DNA of 64,000 nucleotides from Wolfiporia cocos. Its lineage: Eukaryota > Basidiomycota > Agaricomycetes > Polyporales > Phaeolaceae. Position numbers and translations under genes: made by a program. Under the pieces are notes generated by a model. The model was not told where the DNA came from, searched no databases, and was given only the letters and a program-made list of their open reading frames with translations. Location of the stretch: assembly GCA_029448655.1 (NCBI GenBank), contig JACCLO010000010.1, positions 2,790,001-2,854,000 of the forward strand, in the 5' to 3' direction. Shown here piece after piece: positions 1 to 9,940 of this stretch; position 1 is the first letter of the stretch, and every line of letters starts with the position of its first letter.

Positions 1-474
1 CATGAGTATGGCTCGTATATTCACATTTAAATCGACCCTAGCTACTGTGTTGCTGATAATGAGGTATCTACCAAACATATCTCCCAACGCACTATTTGTG
101 TCATGTAATGGGCGCTTCCGTTGCGATCACGCGGATGCACCTGCGGCAATATGTCACACTTCTGCGACTTTCGAATCCATGGTACACATCCCATATTCAG
201 CAACAGTATAGAGAACAAATATCCAATGTATTTCATATGCGTGAGCACTGGCAAGTCTTTCTATAATTTTAAATGGCCTAATTTACGTGGGATTATGGCC
301 ACACAACTTGAAACCGGGTCAGACGCAGCTAAATTGGCAGGTTTATTGCAGCCTTCACACTGGAGGGATCCTACATTGTCACAATCCTTGTGACGTCTCA
401 GGCTGCCGGCACAGAGTCCAAAGGGGAGCCCTAACTAAAGGGCCATAGGCCAGTGGGGCACATGTCAAAACAGC
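1..474. other. unassigned non-coding stretch
   Basis: No frame here shows a recognisable protein and no structural RNA was seen. It ends at the target duplication of the solo LTR that follows. It is probably old repeat-derived DNA, but nothing in it identifies a family. Confidence 0.4.
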
Positions 475-479
475 GAGAG

Positions 480-1019
480 TGTTACGATTTTACCAGGTAC
501 ACTCGAGTATTCTCCTTGACGCCTCACTGTGTATGAGGACTTAGCATTCAACCGCTGTACCAGCGCTCTATTTCTAGGGGCCTCCGTTCAACCGTAGGCC
601 CTGTTTCATGTATAACACCCTATGCCCATTCCCTGCATTCGTATCACGTTCTAGCTGATATTCTGTGTCTAACCACAGTAGTTCTCCATTTCATCCCTTG
701 TTGCGCTCAACCGCAACACTTCTCCCTTATTACTTATATCGTTAGCCCAACGGACTTAATAGTAGCAGTACCAAAGACACTATGACCCCAATTAACGGAT
801 CGCAGTATATAACCTGATGTAAATACCGGTCGAGTTCCTCAGCTCAACCTTGTTGAATTACAAGGATCTTATACTCGTTCTCAAAGGCTTGAGCAATTAA
901 GCCCGCAGCTTGTATATCGACGCTCTGACTCTGAGGAGTCCGACGAGTAGTGCGCTACTCGATACGCTGAGTAACTCGACTTAGTTATTTTGCGTAGAAC
1001 AGATATTCGATCCGTAACA
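480..1019 (+). repeat. solo LTR, diverged relative of the element A LTR
   Basis: A 540-bp unit opens with TGTTACG and closes with CCGTAACA, the same ends as the 708-bp LTRs of element A. The 5-bp duplication GAGAG flanks it at 475-479 and 1020-1024. It carries a TATA box (TATATAA, about 806-812), and the block 33 bp downstream (TCAGCTCAACCTTG) resembles the primer block of element A (TTAGCTCGACCTT). No internal region adjoins it, so it is what remains after LTR-LTR recombination of a related subfamily. Confidence 0.85.
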
Positions 1020-1024
1020 GAGAG

Positions 1025-2037
1025 TTGTGTCTTCAGAGGAAAGGACGGGGAAACACCCCAAAGCGATTTCTGACTAGCTTCTTGGATTGCTAAGTCTAAG
1101 GCCTTTCAGGGCGCTTAGACCTACTGCTTATATACATGCAAGACCCTAATCTACTAGTCAATAGGTATGACCCTAAAGTAGAGGTCTGTGCGCATGGTAT
1201 GGTGCCATTATGCCAGTAATGGTGGCACCTCTGTGTTGTGATGGTGCCACAGTAATGTAGGCGCCGGCTTGGTAAAATGACTTCATGTGTCATATGTCAA
1301 TAGTCAGCGGGCCGCTGTCTAATCCCTATAGGATAAGCGGGCCACACTAAGAATAACACATGAGGCCATATTCTAGACCAGTAATGGTCTAGAGTTGAGA
1401 TGAGGTCACTACCATATTTTTAGGAGGTGACATCATTGTAAGCGAGGCCGTTGACGACCAACTATTTACTTAGATAAGATAGTAACCTGGGGCATAGCCA
1501 CCTGTGATGGTACCTAGTCCCACTATCTAATCTAGAAAGTTAGTGAGTCACGTGATCTCTATTCAGTGGATCACGTGATCCGATAATCTTCTACTGCCTT
1601 CCAGGAACCTGGGCATGGTAGGGGCTGATGTGCTGAGTGCTGTAGGTCAATAGTACGACTGCTGCACGACTTTCTATTCTGAAATAGTAGAAGAGGAGGG
1701 AACACCCCGGATAAATCCGTGACATACATGCTCAAGAATTTTATCATATATAATGTTCATATATGATGTATGTACAACATGAAGGCCATAGGTTTAGAAA
1801 TGAGGACAAAGGATGAATTTGTGCCAAGGACCACTAGAACACTGTACGTCATCAGCAAAGTGTGAGACCGTAGATCTACTCATATCTACGTAGATATACC
1901 TAGCAGGTCCTGTAACTGTAGCCGGACTGGTATACTCATGTATAACCCCCTTATAGTAGCAGGTCCTTGCAATAGCAAGCGCCCAGGGGATGGGTTCCTG
2001 CAAGGACCTCACCTGAGGCCCATGCTATTGCAAGGAC
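1025..2037. other. non-coding repeat-derived stretch with short palindromes
   Basis: No supported gene. Visible structure: an inverted repeat TCTAGACCA/TGGTCTAGA with a 4-nt loop (1372-1393), a 14-bp palindrome around CACGTG (1568-1581), and a roughly 31-bp tandem unit (AAGGACCTCACCTGAGG...) near 2000-2042. That unit continues on the far side of element A at 12480-12545, so element A inserted inside the short tandem array. Confidence 0.5.
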
Positions 2038-2042
2038 CTCAC

Positions 2043-2750
2043 TGTTACGGTTATTTTGATTTTTCGAATATCGACAGAACTCACCATAGGGCGAATACAA
2101 TACAGGGACTTGTTGCACAACCAACCCCCCTGGCTACTCATGATTCTACTGGGCGCATCCCCAGTTGTACTAGTCTAAAAGGCTCGTTTCATCTTTGGCA
2201 GATCCAACTCTGCTGTCATTTCACGTTCATCGTTTATTAGCTGATAGATGGCATTCAACCGCCATCATTCCTATCTATCGTCTCGGATATATCACTACAT
2301 ACCTATCAAACGTTTGACACTATAGCGTAGATAGTATCGGTGACATCTGGGACAGGCTTGACCCCTAAAACCTAACGAAGTATATAAACTCATGTATTTA
2401 CTGTCGAGGCTCTTTAGCTCGACCTTGTTGTACAAACAAGAAGTCTTATACTCGTCTCAAACGTAGGAAACTACGCTCAAGTATTTCTCGCTCGAGCAAT
2501 TGAACGACTAAGTCCTCGAAGTGCACATCGACTTCTCGGACTAAGGCGAGTCTTATATTCTATCAGACTCGCACTTAAACAGATTATATCCTCTAACGCG
2601 TATTGGATATTAACCGATCTCCTAAGAATTCTACTTAGGACTTGAAGGCATCTAACGAGTATTTGCCTTGCATACGGCAACAAGCCTACGTGCAGAAGAA
2701 CGATCTATATTCGCGACTCGAATATACAAACGGGTATTTGACCCGTAACA
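2043..2750 (+). repeat. 5' LTR of element A
   Basis: 708 bp, from TGTTACGG to CCCGTAACA. It is almost identical to the 3' LTR at 11772-12479. Seven of the eight differences seen are CpG to CpA/TpG transitions. It holds the promoter (TATATAA at 2381-2387) and the primer-donor block at 2414-2426. Confidence 0.93.
2381..2426 (+). promoter_or_regulatory. LTR promoter and self-primer block of element A
   Basis: TATATAA starts at 2381. Thirty-three bp further, at 2414-2426, lies TTAGCTCGACCTT, the exact reverse complement of the primer-binding site at 2752-2764. In Tf1/sushi-type elements the first bases of the genomic RNA fold back to prime minus-strand synthesis. The TATA spacing puts this block at the expected RNA 5' end. 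Transcription start is inferred, not measured. Confidence 0.75.
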
Positions 2751-2751
2751 G

Positions 2752-2764
2752 AAGGTCGAGCTAA
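2752..2764 (+). other. primer-binding site, self-priming type
   Basis: AAGGTCGAGCTAA begins one base after the 5' LTR ends. It pairs perfectly over 13 bp with the LTR block at 2414-2426. No canonical tRNA primer-binding site (TGG start) is seen here. Confidence 0.75.
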
Positions 2765-4515
2765 TCACCCCCTCACCTACCACGGTGCAAGGGCATATGA
2801 TATTTGGACCAGAATTCCCAGCACGACTGATTGAACTCTTGCCCGAGGACATTCAGGGAGTCTACAGACTCAACCAATACGAGTGGACTGACACCATTGG
2901 AGCCTTCCGTAACCGCGGAGGAATTGTTGTCATCCCCAGAGAAGATAGGGCATCGAAGTGGGTACAAGTATACCCCTCCGCAGGAACGACCGCTTGGGAA
3001 ATAACGCATGAAGCGTTCGAACGATTCGGAGAAATCCCTCAGATGTCAACCGCGACGTTGACCGAAAACGAAAACGAAACCATCAACAGAACCTCCGATG
3101 CTGATGGAAATACGAATCAGCCTTTGGGCGCCACAGGAATGGCAGGAATTGAGCGCATCGGAGATGATGGGAGAAATCCTGGAATCTTTACAGGACCAGA
3201 TAACAGCCAGACCAGAGGACAGGACCCTCCAGGATTTATATCTGCTTTTGCGCAGAGTGGGGTTGGGTCTATGGCTGGAGGAACAGACCTCTTTGGAAAC
3301 CTCCCACAGAACGCACCCGGAATGGGTAGTGTAGGAAATCCGTCTTGGACTAGCCCAAGCGGAGGAATGGGAACAACAAACCCAGGAACATGGCCTTCAG
3401 GCCTATTTGGACGAACCTCCGCAGATACAAGCGGAGGAGGACTGGGAGGAAACTTCGGACTCGGAGGAGGAAATGCCCCCCCTCCTGGAGGACTTGGAGG
3501 AGGAACCCCCACGAACCCCGGAGGAGGAACCCATGGAGGAAACCCAGGGAACCCCGGAGGAAACCCAGGAAACCCGGGTGGAGGATACCCGGGAGGAGGA
3601 GGACCCCCAGGAGGACCTCCACCACCGAATGCGCCGCAGCCTCAACCTCCGGCGCCGAACCCGTATTACCGACCCCCGATGATAAAGATCAATCCCCCGG
3701 ACGTATTCGATGGGGAACGATCCGACATGCAGAACTTCATAAACCAGTGCAATTCCTGGTTTACGATATACGAAACGTCATTCCAGAACGACGTTCAAAG
3801 AGTGATCTTTATCCTCTCTTATATTTCGAACAAGGGGAAAACGGGCCAATGGAAACAGAACTATCATCGGGTTTATACGAACCCCATAACGAAACGATTC
3901 TTCCCGCCTAGTCTTGCACAGTTTGATGCAGACTTTCAGAAAGCCTTTGGAGCCATCGAAGAGGTACAAAAGGCGTGGAAGAAAATCCTGGAAGTGGCTC
4001 AGGACCGAAAAGACATTGATGATTATATCACCGAATTTAACAACTTAGCCGGAAAAGCTCAGTGCAACCGATACAGCGCGGATGGAAATGCGCTGCTTAT
4101 AACCCTATTCGAGAAAGGGTTACCAGAACACACGACCCGATACATCATCGGTGTTCAGCCGCTACCAGCAACCATCGACGAATGGCAGTCCGCTGCCTCG
4201 TACTATGAAAATACGTACAAGATATTCTTGAAACGGGATAAGCCGTTTGTCAAGAAAAAGGCTTGGCAAGCCCTGAACCAAAATAACGGACGCACCAGTA
4301 CTCCACAGACAACCGCACCGAAAGATCCAAATGCAATGGATGTCGATCGAATGACCACCCAGGAAAGGGACGATCACATCAAGAAGGGCAAATGTTTTAC
4401 CTGCCACCAGCCAGGGCATATGTCGCGAGACTGCCCAAAGAAACCAAGGAAGTCAGCCCGCCCTAGGCGGACTACTCGAAAAACCGAGGAAGAAGAAGCC
4501 GAGCAAGAAGCTCGC

Positions 4516-5769
4516 TGTTACGGGTCGAATACCCGTTCGTATATTAGAGTCGCGAATATAGATCGTTCTTCTGCACGTAGGCACGCTGCCGTATGCAAGG
4601 CAAATACTCGTTAGATGCCTTCGGGTCCTAAGTGAAGTCCTTAGGAGATCGGTTAATATCCAATACGCGTTAGAGGATATAAACTGTTCAAGTGCGAGTC
4701 AAATAGAATATAAGACTCGCCTAAGTCCGAGAAGTCAGTGTGCACTTCGAGGACTTAGTCGTTCGGTTGCTCGAGTGAGAAATACTGAGCGTAGTTTCCT
4801 ACGTTTGAGAACGAGTATAAGACTTCTTGTTTATACAACAAGGTCGAGCTGAAGAGCCTCGACAGTAAGTACATTAGTTTATATACTACGTTGGGTTTCA
4901 GGGGTCAAGTCCATCCCAGATGTCACCAATACTATCTATGCTATTGACGCAGACTTACTTATAGATTGTTGAAGCGGTGTTGGACGAGTAACAAAGCTTT
5001 ATAAGCAGAGGTTTAAGAGCTACTAGCTTGGGGGGCTAATAGCAGTAGTCGATAGAAGAACTAGTCTGAGTCCTAAGCGACTCAGAGTACAGTATATATA
5101 CATGTCTAGTAGGACCTCTAATACAGTGTGCGGGACCAACGGGACCGCAGGTAGGACTATTGATACAAGGGCAGGACCCCTGGTACTGGGTATGAGTAAT
5201 ATGCCGGTCGGGCATTGTCATCGTGCTGACGCGCGATGAGTAAGAACTCGTGATGAGTCTTGTGACGTGAAAGTCTGTCTACGATGAAGATAAGATGACA
5301 GAGAGTTGCTATCTAAGATAAGATAAAGATAAGATCGGTAACGGGAACCGGAGCCGTACATGTGACGTTTAGGTTAATACAACTATGTGAACTAGGAACT
5401 TATAGTGAGACAATTGCGTAGGAATTGTAGAACGTTAGGGAAAAATAGGGAAAAATAAGCGTTAGCTTAGGAAAATCTGTGACAGCTATAGTACCAAACG
5501 TTTGATAGGTATGTGGTGATATACCTGAGACGATAGATAGGAATGATGGCGGTTGAACGCCATCTATCAGCTAACAAACGATGAACATGAAACGGTGGCA
5601 GAGTTGGATCTGCCAAAGATGAAACGCGCCCTATAGACTAGTACAACTGGGGATGCGCCCAGTAGAGCCACGAGTAGCCAGGGGAGTTGGTTGCGCAACA
5701 AGTCCCTGTATCGTATTCGACCGGTGGTGAGTTCTGTCGATATTTCGAAAAATCAAAATAACCGTAACA
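4516..5769 (-). repeat. solo LTR of the element A family, reversed, in gag
   Basis: Reverse complement of the element A LTR, with the duplication CTCGC at 4511-4515 and 5770-5774. Removing a 540-bp insert at 4945-5484 leaves 709 bp, the family length. It interrupts gag after an Arg codon. Since it lies inside a copy of its own family, it records a second transposition of the same family followed by LTR-LTR recombination. Confidence 0.9.
4945..5484 (-). repeat. solo LTR of another family, nested in the solo LTR
   Basis: 540 bp beginning TGACGCAGAC and ending CTGTGACA on the + strand, flanked by GCTAT at 4940-4944 and 5485-5489. Read on the - strand it starts TGTCACAG and ends GCGTCA. Its ends resemble those of the non-autonomous element at 22613-24528. 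A TATA-like run (about 5090-5100) reads toward the - strand. It contains no coding sequence; GATAAG-like repeats lie near 5285-5335. Confidence 0.82.
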
Positions 5770-5839
5770 CTCGCATCAAAGAATTCTCAGAAGAAGAGAC
5801 TGAATACATCACCGCGAACAGAGCGGTCACAGCAATTAG

Positions 5840-6799
5840 GGCCCTGAAAGCCAAGAACCCCGAGCTCCTAGCACGGCTCGTAGAAGAACAGGATTTTGCC
5901 TAGGAGGGAAGCCCACGGTCTTACCCTCCGAGAAAGCAGCGCATGTAATTACCTCGTTCGAGAAGAATCGATCCCTCTTCATCCCGGTATTCATGACGCT
6001 GGCAAAACCCGTGAAGTGCAATGCACTAATCGACTCAGGAGCAATGTCGAACCTGATCCATAGCAGAGTGGTAGAAAAATACAAGGTGCCCACACAACCG
6101 CTGAGACACCCGATCATCGTCAAAAATGTTTACGGAACAGAAAACAAAGATGGGCGAATAGACCGAGAAGCCACCATACTACTACGATATCCGAAGACCC
6201 AGAAAACGCGAAAAGTCCGATTCCTGGTAGGATCAATCGGAACAGAGAATATGATTCTAGGGTATGGATGGCTAAAAGACGAAAACCCCACAATCGACTG
6301 GAAGGACCAAACAGTCAACGTACGATCAATACTTGGGGCAGAAGAAAAGAAACAGGAAACCACGATCCAAATAGATACGGTAGAAACGGTAGTTGCCCCA
6401 GAAGGGAAAATTCCAACAAGGGGGACCCAAGAAGCTGCAGGGTACGACCCTTACGCCGCAGAAGAAACCGAGATTCCCGCCGGAGGATGGAAACTCGTCT
6501 CCACAGGAGTAAAAATGAAGATCCCAAAGGGATCGTATGGAAGGTTGGCCGGACGATCAGGCAACACCCTCAGACACGGATTGGTAGTACAAGCCGGAGT
6601 CATAGACTCGGACTACCGAGGAGACGTCGGAGCCATCGTCTTCAACTACTCAGACAAGACACATAGAATTATCCCGGGCATGCGAATAGCCCAGATAATC
6701 TTCGAACGGCACCTCACCCCCGACATTATAGAGGTCAAAGACCTAGATGAAACAGAACGAGGGGAGAAAGGGTTTGGATCTACGGACCAGCCAGAATAA
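5840..6799 (+). pseudogene. pol 5' part of element A: aspartic protease and dUTPase
   Basis: The pol frame is open from 5840 and overlaps the gag end by about 60 nt in the -1 frame, so a -1 ribosomal frameshift is the likely way of expressing pol; an ATG lies at 5993. First comes a retropepsin with the active-site triplet in ALIDSGAMSN (about 6025-6054). Then comes a trimeric-type dUTPase (about 6425-6790) with all five motifs: AAGYDPYAA, GRSG, GVIDSDYRG with the catalytic Asp, GMRIAQIIF and GFGSTD. A dUTPase hydrolyses dUTP to dUMP, limiting uracil in the cDNA. Motif 1 has Pro where Leu is usual. A TAA at 6797-6799 stops the frame, yet the same frame continues sensibly into RT, so this is a nonsense mutation. 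Confidence 0.88.
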
Positions 6800-9412
6800 A
6801 CAGCGCAGCAGCTCTATACTCCCGAGGAGTATGAAGCAATCCGACGCTTTGCAAAAGATAACCCTAAGATCATAGGAAAGAAAGGGGAGATGCGAAAGAA
6901 GTTCCGAACAAAGATACAAATCATCAACGCTGTCAGGAAAGCGCTGACGAAATCCCAGGAATTTGCGCAGAAAACCCCCGAACCAGAACAAACGATTGAG
7001 GAGATGGTCCCGAAACACCTATTGGACTTCGCCAAGGTGTTCAGCAAGGAGTCCGCAGCAGCGTTCCCTCCGTCAAGGCCATGGGACCACGCGATCGAAC
7101 TAAAACCTGATTTTGTGCCAAAAGACTGCAAAGTCTATGCACTCTCACCCAAAGAGCAACGGGCGCTGGACGAATTTCTAAAAGAAAACTTGGCCAAGGG
7201 ATTCATAGTCCCTTCAAAGTCCCCGATGGCGTCACCATTCTTTTTTGTTCCAAGGAAAGACGACGGCCTACGACCCTGCCAGGATTATCGATATCTGAAC
7301 GAAGGGACGATAAAGAACGTCTATCCCTTGCCACTAATCTCAGAGCTCCTGGAAAAGCTAAAAGGAGCAAAGATCTTCACGAAAATGGACCTCAGAGCAG
7401 GATACAACAACGTTCGAATCAAGAAAGGAGACGAATGGAAAGCAGCCTTTAAAACAAATCGAGGGTTATATGAACCCACGGTTATGTTTTTCGGATTATG
7501 CAACACACCCGGGACCTTCCAGGCAATGATGAATGAAATCCTGAAAGAAGAAATCCTCGAAGGATGGGTGCTCGTTTACATGGACGACATCCTCATCTTC
7601 TCAGAAAATGAGAAGACACACAAAGAATGGGAACGTCGAATCCTTCAGAAATTGGTGGATAACCACCTCTTTGTGAAACCCGAAAAATGCGCCTTTGGCG
7701 TCGAAAAAGTCGAATTTCTGGGGCTAGTCATCACCCCCGGAAATATCCAGATGGACCCAGCGAAGCTCAAGGGAATTAAGGAGTGGCCGACTCCCCGGAG
7801 TCTCAAGGAAGTCAGATTCTTCCTAGGATTTGCGAACTTCTATCGGAAATTTATCGATCACTACTCAACGCACGCCCGACCCCTGGTAGACCTCACAAAG
7901 ACGGTCACAGGGACAGGGTTCCAGTGGACGGATAAAGAACAGAAGGCATTCGACTTCATGAAGCAGGCATTTACAACGGCGCCCGCACTAGGAACACCAG
8001 ACAAAGAGAAACCATTCATCCTCGAAACAGATGCATCTCAGTTCGCCACAGGAGCAGTGCTGAAACAAACAGATGAAACGGGGCGCGAACGGCCAGTGGG
8101 ATATCTCTCACAATCCCTGACATCAACAGAACGGAACTACGAAATCTACGATCACGAACTACTCGGAATAGTCCGAGCATTAGAAGAATGGCGGCACCTA
8201 TTGGAAGGAGCACCGCATCGGATCTTGATCCGAAGTGATCATCAGAACCTGACGTACTGGAGAAGCGCACAGCGCCTAAATTGGCGACAAGCGAGATGGC
8301 ATCTATTCCTTTCACAATTTGACCTGAAATTGCAGCACGTCCCCGGAAGGAAACTAGTCATGGCCGACACACTTTCCAGGTTGTACCACCTGGACGAAAG
8401 CAACGAAGACAACAAGGGAATCACCATGATTCCAGACGAACTCGTCGTCCACGCAATCCAGATCCCGATCATTGATCGAATCAAGAACGCCAACGATCGA
8501 GATGAATCTGCGGAACAGGTGATCCGTGCTCTAGGGGGCACAGGCGAATTCCCCGCGAGAACCACCGCAGATGAATGGCAACAAATGGATGGAATACTGC
8601 TCTACAGGGGCAGGATGTACGTGCCAAAAGACGAGGGCCTTCGACGGGACGTCATCTCAAAATACCACAACACGATCCCGGCCGGACACCCTGGGATCTG
8701 GGGTACAACAGTACAGGTTATGACCCACTTTTGGTGGCCTGACATGAGAACAATGATAGCGGAATATGTCCAGGGCTGTGCAATCTGTCCACAGATGAAA
8801 CCTGATAGAAATCCGCTAAAATCCCCTTTGCAACCAATACCGACACGGGAAGACGCCCTCCCCTTCTCACAGTGCTCGGTCAATTTTGTCACCGACCTGC
8901 CAAGAGTCGGAAAGTATGACTCCATGATGGTGATTGTCGACCATGGCCTATCCAAGGCCATCTCTCTCACCCCATGCGACAAAACAATTACAAGCGAAGG
9001 GGCCGCAGAAATATTCCATCAAAAGATATATTCACAATATGGCATCCCCCGAAAAATCATCTCGGACAGGGGACCACAATTCGCATCAAAACTATTCAGG
9101 GAATTATGCAAGCTGCAGGGAACGGAATCAGCAATGAGTACAGCGTACCATCCACAGACTGATGGGCAAACGGAAAGGATGAACCAACAGATCGAAGTAT
9201 ACCTTCGCATCTACTGCATGAACGACCCTTTCAAATGGGTACAACGACTACCTGATGTCGAATTTGCGCACAACACCAGACGAACCGAAAACCGGCCCGC
9301 GCCACTTGAAATAATTCTAGGGTATGTCCCGAGAGGATTCCCATACTATGACAGAGTAGGAAACGTCCCGGCAGCAGTCGATAGGATCAAGAAAATCAAA
9401 GAGGCGCGATAG
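6800..9412 (+). pseudogene. pol middle part of element A: reverse transcriptase, RNase H, integrase
   Basis: In the same frame as the upstream segment, open from 6800 to a TAG at 9410-9412. RT carries VYMDDILIF (about 7575-7600). RNase H shows TDAS, YEIYDHELL and IRSDHQNL. Integrase starts with an HHCC zinc domain (H..GHPG..C..C, about 8665-8800). The core has Asp in IISDRGPQF and Glu in PQTDGQTERMNQQIE, but the first catalytic residue is changed: SVNFVTDLP has Asn where Asp is expected (codon AAT at 8882-8884). A single G to A change at a CpG explains it, and element B keeps Asp at the matching site. The TAG is a second inactivating change, since integrase coding continues after it. Confidence 0.92.
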
Positions 9413-9940
9413 ATGGCATTCATCGCACACGAACTAGCCCAGAAAAGAATGGCAGGGCGGTTCCTCAGAGAACTGCCGAAGCTTGAGAAAGGGGATAAGG
9501 TATGGCTCGACGCCAAAAAACCTAACAATCCCCTATGAATCGAACAAACTGGCACCAAAAAGAGAAGGACCCTTCACCATCACAGAAAAGATGGGACCCA
9601 CGACATACCGGCTGCAGTTACTGGCGAATTGGAAAATTCATCCGGTCTTCCACGCTGCCTTACTAAAACCATTCAAAGAAACAAGGGTACACGGACCCAA
9701 TTACCTACGGCCGCCACCTGATATCATCAAGGGACAGGAAGAATACGAAGTCGAAGCCATCTTGGCTGACAGATGGCAAAGAAAGAAGCATCAATACTTC
9801 GTCAAGTGGAAAGGCTATGCCACGGCCGACAACTCATGGGAAGACGAGGCGAACTTGGAGCATTCCAAGGTGTTGATAAAAAGCTACCACCAAATGCGAG
9901 TCAGAACAACCCCGACACTCGAAAGCCGAACAGTAATAAT
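9413..9940 (+). pseudogene. pol 3' part of element A: integrase C-terminus and chromodomain
   Basis: Coding continues after the TAG in the same frame to about 9515. A run of six A (9515-9520) then shifts the frame by +1, and the remainder reads in the third frame. It holds the integrase C-terminal region (GPFTITEKMG..YRLQL..HPVFH) and a chromodomain (about 9735-9890: EYEVEAILADR, YFVKWKGY, NSWEDEANL). Chromodomains of this kind steer integration to modified histones. Its frame stays open past the chromodomain, so the true pol end is unclear. The extra A could be a real indel or a homopolymer error in the assembly. Confidence 0.85.

Larger units (their letters stand above)
2797..5903 (+). pseudogene. 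gag of element A, split by a solo LTR
   Basis: Structural nucleocapsid protein that packages element RNA. Coding runs 2797-4515, is cut by the reversed solo LTR (4516-5769 plus duplicated CTCGC), and resumes in frame at 5775 to the TAG at 5901-5903; the uncut product would be about 615 residues. The first ATG is at 2797, although the frame is open from a GTG at 2785. Order: N-terminal segment, a long Gly/Pro-rich linker (about 3430-3650), a retrotransposon-gag-like helical domain (about 3660-4260), and one CCHC zinc knuckle (C-x2-C-x4-H-x4-C, CFTCHQPGHMSRDC, about 4390-4431). After the knuckle comes a basic then acidic tail. In the present state translation runs into the LTR and stops at 4614. 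Confidence 0.88.

Noticed and set aside
3390..3911. Arg-rich open frame overlapping gag
   Set aside because: It is the shadow of the Gly/Pro-rich gag linker in another frame; low complexity with no independent support.
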